The translations under genes and the position numbers were made by a program. Below are positions 1 through 8,697 of a DNA stretch of 64,000 nt, in pieces; the first letter of the stretch is position 1, and each line of letters begins with the position of its first letter. The notes below the pieces were generated by a model. The model made no database searches and was not told the origin of the DNA. It was given only the letters and a program-made list of their open reading frames with translations. The stretch comes from an uncultured Paracoccaceae bacterium (GTDB lineage Bacteria > Pseudomonadota > Alphaproteobacteria > Rhodobacterales > Rhodobacteraceae), in NCBI GenBank assembly GCA_947497985.1, contig CANMIX010000008.1:124001-188000 (forward strand), read 5' to 3'.

Positions 1-281
1 AGCTGTCGCCGATGGATTTGGAAAGCCGGATCCGTTGGGAGCAATACACCACTGCCAAAGAAGAGATGTTTGAACGCACAAACATCCCCGAGGCCCCGTG
101 GTTCATCGTCGAAGGCAACGACAAGAAGCGCGAACGTTTGAATTGTATTGAGGACCTGCTGACACGTATCCCATATGAGGACGTCCCGAGCGAAAAGGTC
201 AACTTGCCGGATCGTGAGTATAACCCCGATTACGAACGTCGGGTTCTGCCAGATGAGCTGTATGTGCCCAAGATCTACTGA
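1..281 (+). CDS. ppk2: Polyphosphate kinase 2 family protein, C-terminal part
   Basis: The 5' end is cut by the window edge: the frame stays open through position 3 (L-S-P before the first Met), so the ORF-track start is not a real start. The remaining 92 residues match the end of PPK2 kinases, with the W-x2-Y-x2-A-x3-M helix, the APW-x-[IV] strand, NDKKRERLN and the closing LL-x-RIPYE. PPK2 enzymes use polyphosphate to phosphorylate nucleoside mono- or diphosphates, or run in reverse, in the cytoplasm. The Walker motifs lie outside the window, so subclass and direction cannot be judged. Confidence 0.85.
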   Translation, partial: LSPMDLESRIRWEQYTTAKEEMFERTNIPEAPWFIVEGNDKKRERLNCIEDLLTRIPYEDVPSEKVNLPDREYNPDYERRVLPDELYVPKIY

Positions 282-308
282 TCTTGATCCCCGGCATCGG
301 GATGAACC

Positions 309-335
309 AAAAAGGCCCGGCCATTGGCCGGGCTT
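309..335. terminator. Hairpin terminator between convergent ppk2 and the RTX gene
   Basis: A near-perfect GGCCCGGCC/GGCCGGGCT hairpin with a three-base loop sits between two convergent genes. Read on the minus strand the stem is followed by CTTTTTGG, the layout of an intrinsic terminator for the RTX gene about 90 bases upstream. On the plus strand it is followed by TTAGTAA, a weaker tail, so it may also end ppk2 transcription. Confidence 0.7.
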
Positions 336-425
336 AGTAATATGGGCAGATCTGAAGACGCTGATCCGCCCGGGGGCATCGGTAGTTTAGGTGACCCAGC
401 GCAGTGCAACGCGCCGGGCAGGTGG

Positions 426-1556
426 TCAGAACAAAAACGTGCTGCTGTCCACGTCAGTCATATCGGTCCGGAGCAAGATTAATGTATTATCCGCATCGTC
501 CGTAATCCGCAGATGACCGTTTTTGACTTCGGTGTGGTTGGCGACCAAGTCCGCGTAACTTGTAATGCCGACTGCGGCGCTCAGATCGACGAAGTCCTCG
601 ATGTCAGCTTTGTTAAAGTCGATCACGCGATCGGTGCCCTCTGAGAACACAAAAGTGTCCTTGCCAAAGCCACCGGAAAGTCGATCGTTGCCTTCGCCAC
701 CATCCAAAGTGTCCCGACTGAGGCCACCAAATAGGGTGTCGTTGTCTGATCCACCATCAAGGAAATCGAAACCATCTCCTCCGAGAAGGGTGTCTTCGCC
801 CGCGCCACCTTCGAGCGTGTCGGGACCGCTTAGGCCGCGTAGGATGTCATCACCGGCTTCACCCAAAAGCGCGTCGCCGCCTGCGCCACCGATGAGCTCG
901 TCATTGCCGTCGCCACCGTTGACAACATCCCTGCCGTTACCACCGAAGACAGTGTCGTCACCGCTGCTGCCCGTGACCGTGTCGTTGCCACGCAACACCC
1001 GGACCAAAGCCGGACTATCGAGTATGATCGTGTCATCGCCGTTGGTCGGCACGTCTTCGACGACTACTGGATCTTCTTGGTTAGGGGGGCTGGACGCATC
1101 ATCTAGCTGCAGATCAGCAGAGGTGAGTGCAAAGTTCTGGGTGACCATGACGGCTGTGTAACCGTTGAATTCCCCAAGCTCGATTCCGATCCCAATGACC
1201 GTCACATTAGGGTCGAGGATATTGGCGCGGTGACCAGGGCTGTTCATCAGTGCGTTGTGCAGATCAATCACATCGTCTTCGAGACCGGGATCGCCGCGTT
1301 CGCTTTGCCAGGCGATGTTTTCGCTCCACCGCCAGCTGCCGGTGAATTCAAACCCGGCGTTCGCCATGCGGTCGCCGGCAGAGGTGCCATTAACGCCAGT
1401 GTGGGAAAAGACGTCTTGGTTCAGCATCCATGTGCTGTGATCTTCGGCGGAATCGTTCAAACGCAGTTCTAGCTGTACAGGGTTGAGCCCGTTCGCCGCA
1501 CGTTCTGCGTTAATCAATTCTAACATTTGTCGCTCAAGAGCGCTCGCTTCGCTCAT
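426..1556 (-). CDS. CAP/SCP-domain protein with RTX calcium-binding repeats (type I secreted)
   Basis: This 376-residue protein has two modules. Residues about 10-142 form a CAP (SCP/PR-1-like) domain, with H40, SENIAW near 78-83, the NSPGHRANIL signature at 106-115 and VTQNF. Residues about 200-302 are tandem GGxGxDxLx nonapeptides of the RTX type that bind calcium, followed by an aspartate-rich tail ending in SSTFLF. There is no N-terminal signal peptide. In RTX proteins the export signal is C-terminal and read by a type I secretion system, so I infer direct export to the medium. No TolC/HlyBD genes are nearby. A good AGGAGA ribosome site lies 8 bases before the ATG. The molecular role of bacterial CAP domains is poorly known; the substrate is not predictable. 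Confidence 0.85.
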   Translation of the reverse strand: MSEASALERQMLELINAERAANGLNPVQLELRLNDSAEDHSTWMLNQDVFSHTGVNGTSAGDRMANAGFEFTGSWRWSENIAWQSERGDPGLEDDVIDLHNALMNSPGHRANILDPNVTVIGIGIELGEFNGYTAVMVTQNFALTSADLQLDDASSPPNQEDPVVVEDVPTNGDDTIILDSPALVRVLRGNDTVTGSSGDDTVFGGNGRDVVNGGDGNDELIGGAGGDALLGEAGDDILRGLSGPDTLEGGAGEDTLLGGDGFDFLDGGSDNDTLFGGLSRDTLDGGEGNDRLSGGFGKDTFVFSEGTDRVIDFNKADIEDFVDLSAAVGITSYADLVANHTEVKNGHLRITDDADNTLILLRTDMTDVDSSTFLF

Positions 1557-1991
1557 AGGTACTTCTCCTAAGGTAGCCTCATCGCGAGGTCGTAGTATTA
1601 ACCTCTACGATGGGATTAGCGCGGAATTAGGGCAGGCTGCATGGCGCGTGTTTAAAATCGTAAATTTACGGTGAAACCCCGCCATTCACGTGGTCTTCTA
1701 TCGGCTTAGATTTGCCTTTCGTTAACTTGAGGGGCTTTTTGAGCGCAAATATGCCGATTGAATTTCAGAAATTAAGAGTAATCTTGCCTGTCGCGACGGT
1801 CTGAATAGCTGCCTTGGAATCGGTAGCGATGCTATGCGTGGCGAAATTGAGGCCGGATCGTGGAGAAGTCATGTGCAGGCGCGGACTTTGAAACTTTGAA
1901 ATGTCGCCAGGCGTTAAGAAGTCTTGTGCTTTGGTTAAGGCCTGCCGTTGTGCTGCCGCCAGGTAATAGTCTGTGGCTTTTTAGAGCACGC
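1557..1991. other. Non-coding stretch between the RTX gene and the rpsU terminator
   Basis: About 435 bases without a convincing gene. The part next to 1556 must hold the promoter of the RTX gene. Short plus-strand ORFs in the track (for example 1860-2114) have no recognisable product, run through the rpsU terminator, and are left out. I see no repeat or RNA structure beyond that terminator. Confidence 0.5.
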
Positions 1992-2025
1992 AAAAACAAA
2001 CCCCCGAAGCCAGGGCTGCGGGGGT
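1992..2025 (-). terminator. Intrinsic terminator of rpsU
   Basis: On the minus strand the sequence ACCCCCG ... CGGGGGT forms a 7-bp GC-rich stem followed directly by TTGTTTTTG. It begins about 86 bases past the rpsU stop codon and points the right way. Confidence 0.85.
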
Positions 2026-2110
2026 CGTTATACTTTACAGTATCCAGAACAAAACTGGAGAGGCATCGGTCAGATCGAACAAGCCGACCTGCGGGCCACA
2101 GAAGATTTCC

Positions 2111-2317
2111 TTAGAGGAGACCTTCGCGCTGTGCTTTCTTACGTGCCAGTTTACGGGCACGACGGATCGCTTCAGCTTTCTCACGCGCTTTTTTCTCGGA
2201 CGGCTTTTCGAAATGTTGCTTGAGCTTCATTTCGCGGAAGACGCCTTCGCGCTGCAGCTTTTTCTTCAGGGCACGGAGCGCCTGATCGACATTATTATCG
2301 CGAACACTAACCTGCAT
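2111..2317 (-). CDS. rpsU: 30S ribosomal protein S21
   Basis: The 68-residue product starts [25 protein letters not shown] and ends in a highly basic helix ([10 protein letters not shown]), the hallmark of bS21. It binds the small subunit near the 3' end of 16S rRNA and helps initiation. Length is normal for alphaproteobacteria. It is transcribed away from the COQ9-like gene at 2451, with about 130 bases between start codons holding both promoters. A strong terminator follows. Confidence 0.97.
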   Translation of the reverse strand: MQVSVRDNNVDQALRALKKKLQREGVFREMKLKQHFEKPSEKKAREKAEAIRRARKLARKKAQREGLL

Positions 2318-2450
2318 GTGGTTTTCACCACCTTTCTAGATAAGAGTTGCAAGGAAATTGCAGGAGCTGGCCATATAGCAAGACGATGTTATTTTGTCTA
2401 GTAGGTGGGGTGAGTCCTCGAAGTAACAGCGTATACGCAGGGAGAAAGCC

Positions 2451-3134
2451 ATGACACAGACGGATCAGACCCAAATTAGGGCGCAGATACTGGAAGCTGC
2501 GGTGATGCATGTGCCCTTTGATGGCTGGAGCGAGGAAACGTTCCAAGCGGCGATTCGCGATGCGGACGTGGATCCAGCTGTGGCCAAGCTGGCCTGCCCG
2601 CGCGGTGCGGTGGATCTGGCGATGGCCTACCATTTGGCCGGAGATCAGACGATGGTCGAACGGCTGAAAGAGGCGGACCTGGAGGGCATGCGTTTTCGTG
2701 ACAAGATTGCCCAGGCGGTGCGCATTCGGCTGGAAGTGATCGAGGACAAAGAGCTGGTCCGACGCGGCACCACGTTATTCTCATTGCCGATCTATGCCGG
2801 TGAGGGCGCGCGGGCCGTCTGGTCCACGAGCGGCGCGATCTGGGACACGCTGGGCGATACTTCAGAAGATGTGAATTGGTACAGCAAGCGGATGACTCTG
2901 TCCGGTGTGTATTCAGCCACGGTTCTGTATTGGCTGGGGGACGACAGTCTGGACCATCAGGCAACATGGGATTTTCTGGAGCGCCGTATCGACGATGTGA
3001 TGCTGTTTGAAAAGGTCAAAGCTGGCGTACAGAAGAACCCGTTGTTGAAGCCATTGCTGGCGGGGCCAAATTGGTTGGCGAGCCAGATCAAGAAACCCAA
3101 GCCACGCGATGATCTGCCCGGCGCGCGCGGCTGA
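2451..3134 (+). CDS. COQ9-family protein (rpsU-divergent), ubiquinone biosynthesis
   Basis: The 227-residue protein opens with a TetR-like helical segment (QILEAAVMHVPFDGWSEETF) and carries the AVWSTSGAIWDTLGDTSEDVNWYSKR region typical of COQ9. In mitochondria COQ9 binds lipids and presents coenzyme Q intermediates to the hydroxylase COQ7; the alphaproteobacterial homologues are assumed to act likewise in ubiquinone synthesis. The family is known as an rpsU-divergently transcribed protein, and this is exactly the arrangement here. The ATG has a GGGAG site 8 bases upstream. It is not a transcription factor despite the TetR-like fold, as far as the family is understood. Confidence 0.9.
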   Translation: MTQTDQTQIRAQILEAAVMHVPFDGWSEETFQAAIRDADVDPAVAKLACPRGAVDLAMAYHLAGDQTMVERLKEADLEGMRFRDKIAQAVRIRLEVIEDKELVRRGTTLFSLPIYAGEGARAVWSTSGAIWDTLGDTSEDVNWYSKRMTLSGVYSATVLYWLGDDSLDHQATWDFLERRIDDVMLFEKVKAGVQKNPLLKPLLAGPNWLASQIKKPKPRDDLPGARG

Positions 3135-3294
3135 AGGTTGGATTTGGCGCGATGCGCCTGTGTTTGGCGAAAGTATTTCCGAAAAGATGAAGGCGCGGTC
3201 CTGTATGCCGCCTGATGTCGCAGGCGTAAGGTTGGGCTGGTCCTACACTCTGCGGCATTTATACATTTAGTACTGACGCTATTGGAGACAGCCG

Positions 3295-4281
3295 ATGACA
3301 CAGACAATGCGGGCAGTTGAGATTGCCGAACCGGGTGGACCTGAGGTGCTGCGCCTATGTGTGCGGCCCGTACCGGTTGCGGGCGCGGGCGAAGTGGTGA
3401 TCAAAGTGGCCTTTGCCGGGGTTAACCGGCCGGATGCGTTGCAGCGGGCCGGATCATACGCGCCGCCCAAAGGGGCGAGCGATTTGCCAGGCCTTGAAGC
3501 TGCAGGTGAGATCGTGGCGGTTGGACCCGGCGTCAGCAACTTTGCTGTTGGCGATCAGGTCTGTGCCTTGTTGCCAGGTGGGGGGTATGCGGAATATGTT
3601 GGAACCCCCGCGGCACATTGCCTGCCCATTCCTGCCGGAATGGACCTCAAACAAGCCGCCTGCCTGCCCGAGACGTTCTTTACCGTCTGGTCCAACGTGT
3701 TTCAGCGTGCGGGCTTAAAAGCTGGAGAGCGGTTTTTGGTGCATGGTGGCTCATCGGGGATTGGCACCACGGCGATCCAATTGGCGCGGGCGCTTGGGGC
3801 AAGGGTCTTTGCCACTGCGGGAACAGATGCAAAATGTCAGGCCTGTCTGGATCTGGGTGCCGAGCAGGCGATCAACTATCGCGAAGCGGATTTTGTTGAT
3901 GCGTTGCGGGCCGAAGGTGGCGCTGATGTCATTTTGGACATGGTGGGTGGCGACTACATCCCGCGCAATATCAAAGCGCTGGCCGATGATGGCCGTTTGG
4001 TTCAGATCGCATTTTTGTCGGGCCCCAAGGTGGCGGTGAATTTTGCCCATGTGATGATGCGCCGTTTGACGATAACCGGGTCGACATTGCGGCCTCAAAG
4101 CGATTTGGCGAAGGCAGGGATTGCGGCTGATCTGAAACGTGTGGTTTGGCCTTTGTTAGAGGCTGGGAAGGTCGCGCCTGTGATGGATCAATGTTTTGAC
4201 CTGGTGGATGCCGCTGCCGCACATACCCGTATGGAAAGTTCAGCGCATATTGGTAAAATCGTTTTGCAGGTAGCGGGCTGA
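3295..4281 (+). CDS. NAD(P)H:quinone oxidoreductase, PIG3/Qor type MDR
   Basis: The 328-residue protein is a zinc-independent medium-chain dehydrogenase/reductase. The N-terminal GroES-like part has AGVNRPDALQRAGSY and the pattern LPGLEAAGEIVAVGPGV; the Rossmann part has HGGSSGIGTTAIQLARALGA around residues 145-165. Lack of the catalytic zinc Cys/His set and the PETFFTVW segment point to the quinone oxidoreductase PIG3 subgroup, which reduces quinones with NADPH. A GGAGA site lies 6 bases before the ATG. It is likely a single-gene unit after the COQ9-like gene, with about 160 bases between. Confidence 0.9.
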   Translation: MTQTMRAVEIAEPGGPEVLRLCVRPVPVAGAGEVVIKVAFAGVNRPDALQRAGSYAPPKGASDLPGLEAAGEIVAVGPGVSNFAVGDQVCALLPGGGYAEYVGTPAAHCLPIPAGMDLKQAACLPETFFTVWSNVFQRAGLKAGERFLVHGGSSGIGTTAIQLARALGARVFATAGTDAKCQACLDLGAEQAINYREADFVDALRAEGGADVILDMVGGDYIPRNIKALADDGRLVQIAFLSGPKVAVNFAHVMMRRLTITGSTLRPQSDLAKAGIAADLKRVVWPLLEAGKVAPVMDQCFDLVDAAAAHTRMESSAHIGKIVLQVAG

Positions 4282-4321
4282 GTTAGGTCACGAAACAGAG
4301 GTTGTTCCGATAGGTGTAACA

Positions 4322-4377
4322 GCGCCGCGCAAGCGGAGGCCGGGCGCAGATGCGCCCGGCCTCCGCTTGCGCGGCGC
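4322..4377. repeat. 27-bp perfect inverted repeat between convergent genes
   Basis: Arms 4322-4348 and 4351-4377 are exact reverse complements separated by only GA, giving a very stable GC-rich hairpin. It lies 40 bases after the qor-type gene and 42 bases before the end of the DUF2189 gene, which points at it. There is no T-run on either side, so it is not a textbook intrinsic terminator. Two similar hairpins occur at 8657 and 25252. Confidence 0.9.
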
Positions 4378-4418
4378 GCCCGCCGTTGGCGGGCGGTCCC
4401 TGATCAAATCCGTTCGGG

Positions 4419-5273
4419 TTACACCACCAACCGGCGATACAGATGCCAGGTGGCATGACCGAAGATTGGAACAATAATGATCAACCCTGCAAAGAAGGGG
4501 ATCGACCCAATGGCTAGGGCGGTTCCGACCATAATTCCCCAGACCAAGGTCACTCGCAAATTGCGACGCACAGCGCGCAAGGAAGTGACGACCGCCACCG
4601 GCACGCCGACCCTGCGATCCAACAGCATCGGAAAGGAAATCAAGGATGTGGCAAAGGCCGCCAGTGCAAAGATTGACCCAACAACCATGCCGACGACAGC
4701 CATAATGCGCCCCTCGGGTGTCGTTACGACATCCCGCAGGAAGGGCCACAGGCCTTCTGGGCTTTCAGGTCCCAGCGTGTACATGAAGATAATATTGGCC
4801 ATGACCAGCCACATCACAAACAATGCCGCAAGAAACAGGCTGAGTGTCAATATCGGCACGAAGGCTGGTGTGCGGATCAGGTTTAACGCATCGCTCCATT
4901 TTGCCTCGAACCCTGCCTCGCGCCGGGCTGACATTTCATAGAGCCCTACCGCCGCCGCGGGGCCGACAATGGCAAAGCCAAGGATCATTGGCACAAGAAG
5001 TGGGAAAAACTGTTCCGACGCCGCCATGGCCACCAATGCGATGCCGATTAAGGGGTAGAGGAAAACGGTGAACATGGCGTCGCTGCGGCAGGCTGCAAAG
5101 TCACGCATTCCCATTTTGAGCGCAGCGATGAGATCTTGCAGGGCAAGTCGCCGGATCTCTGGCAGCTCGGTGCTTGGCGATCGGATCTGATCGACCGAGT
5201 TGCCAATATGCTGTCCCGTGCTGCCAAAATGCTTGACCAGCCAGCTGGCTGGGTTTCCGATTGTTTGTGCCAT
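4419..5273 (-). CDS. DUF2189 integral membrane protein
   Basis: The 284-residue product has a soluble N-terminal part (about 45 residues), then around six hydrophobic segments, including VFLYPLIGIALVAMAA and LLVPMILGFAIVGPAAAVGLYEMSARREAG. The GLYE-x-SARREAG motif after the second segment is typical of DUF2189, a family of inner-membrane proteins of unknown function common in Rhodobacteraceae. The ATG follows AAGGGGTAAGGC. It stands alone and converges on the qor-type gene. Confidence 0.85.
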   Translation of the reverse strand: MAQTIGNPASWLVKHFGSTGQHIGNSVDQIRSPSTELPEIRRLALQDLIAALKMGMRDFAACRSDAMFTVFLYPLIGIALVAMAASEQFFPLLVPMILGFAIVGPAAAVGLYEMSARREAGFEAKWSDALNLIRTPAFVPILTLSLFLAALFVMWLVMANIIFMYTLGPESPEGLWPFLRDVVTTPEGRIMAVVGMVVGSIFALAAFATSLISFPMLLDRRVGVPVAVVTSLRAVRRNLRVTLVWGIMVGTALAIGSIPFFAGLIIIVPIFGHATWHLYRRLVV

Positions 5274-5423
5274 GCCTTACCCCTTTGTCCTCACCTACAT
5301 GCTGCCGCCTGTCTGGCCGGTGCCGTCAAAGATTGAGCGTCGGCCATGGGGCGGCCCTAAGGTAAGGATAGCACAGAATAGGATTTCAATCTCTCACAGA
5401 TGCGCCATGCCTGTGTGATCGGC

Positions 5424-6068
5424 CTATCGAATTGGCGTAAACAGCGCGTCCTTTAGCTGGCAATCCCGGATCACATCGCGGCCACAGGGCACAGGCGATA
5501 GATCGCGAGACAGGCAGATCCGCGCCTCTTGAATGTGGCCATCGCGGCAGGTGATGGTCAGGCTGTCACGGTCAAGATCAGTGTTTGCCTTCAGGAATGC
5601 ATCTTCGACAACGGATGCCGGCAGTTTGATGGTCTTGTCCAATTTGCGAAAGATCGCGGGGCGTTCGATTTGCTCATAAGCCTGACGGGACAGATCAAAA
5701 TAGCCTTGGGCGGAAAGGCCAGAACAGGTGCCGTGTTTTTTCCATTGATGCCAAGCCAGCCCGGATGTGCCCATGATATCCGCCATCTCGCTGGTCATAC
5801 GGCGGGTTGGGGCCTGTTCGACAGTGCGGCAATAGCTGGGCCAACCCCGGTGGAACTGAGGCCACAGCCCATGCATGACCCAGCCGTGGTCATGGCGTGG
5901 ATCGCATTGATCAGACCCTTTGGCATCGCCTTCCACTTCGCACCAATTGGGAGACCAGCTGAGCGCCAGAACGTAGTAATCAAATTCTCCAGCACGTTCG
6001 CCCTCGGCGACCAATGGGGCGGTGAGAACCGAAAAAAACAGTGTGATTGCGTAAAATACAGCGCGCAT
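5424..6068 (-). CDS. Ribonuclease T2 family protein, secreted
   Basis: The 214-residue protein begins with a signal peptide (MRAVFYAITLFFSVLTAPLVA). It contains both T2 catalytic blocks: HGLWPQ (CAS1) and WKKHGTCSG (CAS2), which supply the histidines for cyclising RNA cleavage. Cysteines consistent with disulfides (SPNWCEVEG, SDQCDP) support a periplasmic or extracellular location. Family members degrade RNA without base specificity, usually for nutrient scavenging. It is transcribed divergently from trcR. Confidence 0.92.
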   Translation of the reverse strand: MRAVFYAITLFFSVLTAPLVAEGERAGEFDYYVLALSWSPNWCEVEGDAKGSDQCDPRHDHGWVMHGLWPQFHRGWPSYCRTVEQAPTRRMTSEMADIMGTSGLAWHQWKKHGTCSGLSAQGYFDLSRQAYEQIERPAIFRKLDKTIKLPASVVEDAFLKANTDLDRDSLTITCRDGHIQEARICLSRDLSPVPCGRDVIRDCQLKDALFTPIR

Positions 6069-6215
6069 TGGCCTCTTTCCTTATCAAACGAAGGCGACTA
6101 TATAGAGCATGAAGTTCCCCGAAAACGGAAACCTGCCCCAAAACACCGGGGCCGCCTATTCCAGGCGACAGGGAAGCTATATCTGGGGATAAGGCGCGCG
6201 TGAAGGAGAAGACGC

Positions 6216-6977
6216 ATGGCAAAACCGTTGATGGCCAAGGCGACCGCCGTGTGGCTGGTGGATAATACAACGATCAGCTTCAAGCAGATCGGTGATTTTG
6301 TGGGCATGCACGAGCTGGAAATCCAGGGCATTGCCGATGGTGAAGTTGCTGTTGGCGTAAAGGGGTTCGACCCGGTTGCGAACAATCAGCTGACCCAAGA
6401 AGAACTGGACAAGGCCGTTGAAAGCCCGCTGCATAAACTGCGGTTGAAGTTCAACCCGGCTGCGGCTGGCGAAGAAAAACGCCGTGGTCCCCGTTATACC
6501 CCGCTGTCCAAACGTCAGGACCGTCCGAATTCCATCCTGTGGTTGGTGAAATTCCACCCCGAATTGACCGATGGTCAGATCGCCAAGCTGGTGGGCACAA
6601 CCAAGCCGACCATTCAGTCGATCCGCGAACGTACACATTGGAACATTTCCAACATGCAGCCCATCGACCCTGTTGCGTTGGGCCTGTGTAAACAATCCGA
6701 GCTGGATGCAGTGGTTCAAAAAGCGGCTGCGGCCAAAGCGGCCGAAGGCGGTGTGATGAGCGATGATGAGCGTCGCAAGTTGGTGTCGACCGAGCAGTCA
6801 CTGGAAATGGACGCAGAACCCAAGATGCCAAGCGGTATCGAAGGTCTGGAAGCCTTTACTCTCGGCAGCAACCCGGCAGAGAAGAAGCCTTCGGACAGTG
6901 ATCCGATTGTGGATGCGGACAGCTTCTTTAACTTGCCTGCGGGTGGTGGCGATGATGATGAGGACGACGAGGCCTGA
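6216..6977 (+). CDS. trcR: DUF1013 protein, cell-cycle transcriptional regulator TrcR type
   Basis: The 253-residue product matches DUF1013 throughout: MAKPLMAKATAVWLVDNTTISFKQIGDFVG at the start and SKRQDRPNSILWLVKFHPEL, then a helix-turn-helix-like ITDGQIAKLVGTTKPTIQSIR type segment (here LTDGQIAKLVGTTKPTIQ). The tail is acidic and ends in GDDDEDDEA. In alphaproteobacteria this family has been linked to cell-cycle transcription and sits with RNA polymerase or ribosomal functions; the exact role here is inferred from the family. AAGGAG precedes the ATG by 7 bases, and a terminator follows. Confidence 0.88.
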   Translation: MAKPLMAKATAVWLVDNTTISFKQIGDFVGMHELEIQGIADGEVAVGVKGFDPVANNQLTQEELDKAVESPLHKLRLKFNPAAAGEEKRRGPRYTPLSKRQDRPNSILWLVKFHPELTDGQIAKLVGTTKPTIQSIRERTHWNISNMQPIDPVALGLCKQSELDAVVQKAAAAKAAEGGVMSDDERRKLVSTEQSLEMDAEPKMPSGIEGLEAFTLGSNPAEKKPSDSDPIVDADSFFNLPAGGGDDDEDDEA

Positions 6978-7519
6978 GCCTCGCAAAATAAGCCGCCGTT
7001 AAGAATTCAAAGCCGCAGCATGAAAATGCTGCGGCTTCTTTGCGGGGTAAGAGTGCTGGTTTGCTTGGGGGCTAAACTGCACAAGTGCTCCCCGCAAAAA
7101 CAAACTAAGAATAAACAAACAAATAGCGGGCAAATCGCCCAAGGCAAATAATGCTACGTTTTAAAATACACGTAGTTAGCGTTTACTTTCGTTTAGAGTG
7201 TAAGTCACATCACATTTTCGCCAATGAAAGTCGCTAATTTTGTCGAAAGATTAGTGGAAATTGATGCAGATTTAACTCCACGCCGCGGCTGTGCGATATG
7301 TTGCGTGTTTTGTATGCAAATCAGGCAATGGTGTTCTTTGCGTGGGCAATTGCACGGTGTGTATCGCATACAATTGAGGTTTTGATTTTTTGTGTGACCT
7401 GCGCCTAAATGCAAAACACTAGAGGACGACCCGCCAGTGCGCGGCTCTATCAAAAACCAAAAAATTCAGACCATCCGCCGCACACAGACTCTGAGTGTGG
7501 TCAAAAAGGGAGTTTGGCC
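6978..7519. other. AT-rich intergenic region upstream of threonine aldolase
   Basis: About 540 bases without a convincing gene. After the trcR terminator, roughly 7081-7410 is clearly richer in A and T than its surroundings. It contains a CTACGT/ACGTAG inverted pair around TTTAAAATAC near 7150, and TGTATGC ... GCATACA inverted motifs near 7310 and 7365. I read it as a promoter and regulator-binding region for ltaE. The track ORFs here (7205-7453 minus, and the N-terminal extension from 7409) look spurious. Confidence 0.5.
7011..7041 (+). terminator. Terminator of trcR
   Basis: A 10-bp perfect stem AGCCGCAGCA/TGCTGCGGCT with loop TGAAAA is followed by TCTTTG, 34 bases after the trcR stop. The T-tract is short but the stem is strong. 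Confidence 0.75.
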
Positions 7520-8566
7520 ATGAGTCAATATAGCTCGCAACAGGCTTTGAACCCGGACGTTGAAGTCCAATGTGACCTGCGCAGCGATACGGTCACCAGA
7601 CCGGATGCCGCAATGCGGGCGGCAATGGCCGCAGCGGAAGTTGGAGATGACGTTTTTGGTGAAGACCCCAGTATTACTCGACTTGAGTGTACGCTGGCAG
7701 AGCGTCTGGGAAAAGACGCCGCGCTGTTTCTGCCGTCGGGTACTCAAAGCAATCTGATTGCGATGCTTGCCCATTGTGGACGGGGGGAAGAGGTGATCAC
7801 CGGGCGAGATTATCATGTTTATAAATACGAGGCAGGTGGGGCTTCTGTTTTGGGTGGATGTGTTTTGGACCCGCGTTTGGTCGAGCCGGATGGCGGGCTA
7901 AACGCCGATGATGTTGGCCGGGCGGTTAAAGAGGATGATGCGCATCACCCGATCAGCCGTTTGCTGTCTTTGGAGAACAGCCACAACGGTATGGCGGTGC
8001 CATTGGCACGCTGTATTGAAGTGGTGAATGTGGCCCGTTCGGCCGGGCTATCGACCCATTTGGATGGCGCGCGTTTCTTCAATGCAACCGTTGCCTTACA
8101 ATGTGGTGAGAAGGCACTGGCCGCGCCTTTTGACACGGTTTCCATCTGCCTGTCCAAAGGGTTAGGCGCGCCGGTCGGCTCGGTTCTTGTCGGGCCGTCT
8201 GATCTGATCGCCAAGGGGCGGCGTCTGCGGAAAATGCTGGGCGGCGGAATGCGTCAAGCCGGTGTTTTGGCGGCAGCGGGGCTATATGCCTTGGAGCATA
8301 ACATCGCGCGACTTGCTGAGGACCATGCACGAGCGGCTGAGTTGAAAACGGTACTGGAAGATGTCGGTGTTACAGATGTTCGCGGCGACACAAATATGCT
8401 GTTTTTGCACGCCGCGTCTGAGGTTCAAAATCGACTGGTGGAAAGCTTCACAGCTACAGGTGTGAAAATAAATGTCAGCAAGGATGAACCAGTGCGGCTC
8501 GTTTTGCATAAAGATGTCTCTGAAGCGGGTTTCGCGACGCTCCTACAGGCGGTTCGGCAGATCTGA
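7520..8566 (+). CDS. ltaE: Low-specificity L-threonine aldolase
   Basis: I start the gene at the ATG at 7520, after AAAAAGGGAG, rather than the upstream 7409 Met, whose 37 extra residues look non-coding. This gives 348 residues. It is a fold-type I PLP enzyme: DLRSDTVTRPDAAMRAAM, GDDVFGEDP, FLPSGTQSN and HLDGARFFNA are conserved in threonine aldolases, and the SKGLGAPVGSVLVG block holds the PLP-binding lysine. It splits threonine or allo-threonine into glycine and acetaldehyde. Monocistronic, converging on recR. Confidence 0.93.
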   Translation: MSQYSSQQALNPDVEVQCDLRSDTVTRPDAAMRAAMAAAEVGDDVFGEDPSITRLECTLAERLGKDAALFLPSGTQSNLIAMLAHCGRGEEVITGRDYHVYKYEAGGASVLGGCVLDPRLVEPDGGLNADDVGRAVKEDDAHHPISRLLSLENSHNGMAVPLARCIEVVNVARSAGLSTHLDGARFFNATVALQCGEKALAAPFDTVSICLSKGLGAPVGSVLVGPSDLIAKGRRLRKMLGGGMRQAGVLAAAGLYALEHNIARLAEDHARAAELKTVLEDVGVTDVRGDTNMLFLHAASEVQNRLVESFTATGVKINVSKDEPVRLVLHKDVSEAGFATLLQAVRQI

Positions 8567-8656
8567 GGGTTTCATGCTTCATGTAAGTAACCGGTTCAAT
8601 TGTTCGAACATGGAGCTCCCGCCCATCGTCTGCAATCAGAGATTGCTGTCCGCCGG

Positions 8657-8697
8657 TTGGGCGTAGCGCCGCGCCTTTGGCGCGGCGCTACGCCCAA
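8657..8697. repeat. 19-bp perfect inverted repeat between convergent ltaE and recR
   Basis: Arms 8657-8675 (TTGGGCGTAGCGCCGCGCC) and 8679-8697 are exact reverse complements with a TTT loop. It has no T-run. It lies 90 bases after ltaE and 138 before the end of recR, and is the second of three long hairpins at convergent junctions in this window. Confidence 0.9.

Noticed and set aside
565-1161. 198-residue plus-strand ORF opposite the RTX repeats
   Set aside because: Ser/Pro-rich low-complexity translation produced by the repetitive GGxGxD codons of the true gene on the other strand.
565-1161. GGxGxDxLx repeats as a possible CRISPR or DNA repeat array
   Set aside because: The periodicity is that of imperfect protein nonapeptides; there are no identical repeats with unique spacers. 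No CRISPR array was seen anywhere in the window.
1860-2223. Plus-strand ORFs across the rpsU terminator
   Set aside because: No ribosome site, no recognisable sequence, and they run through a clear terminator and into rpsU.
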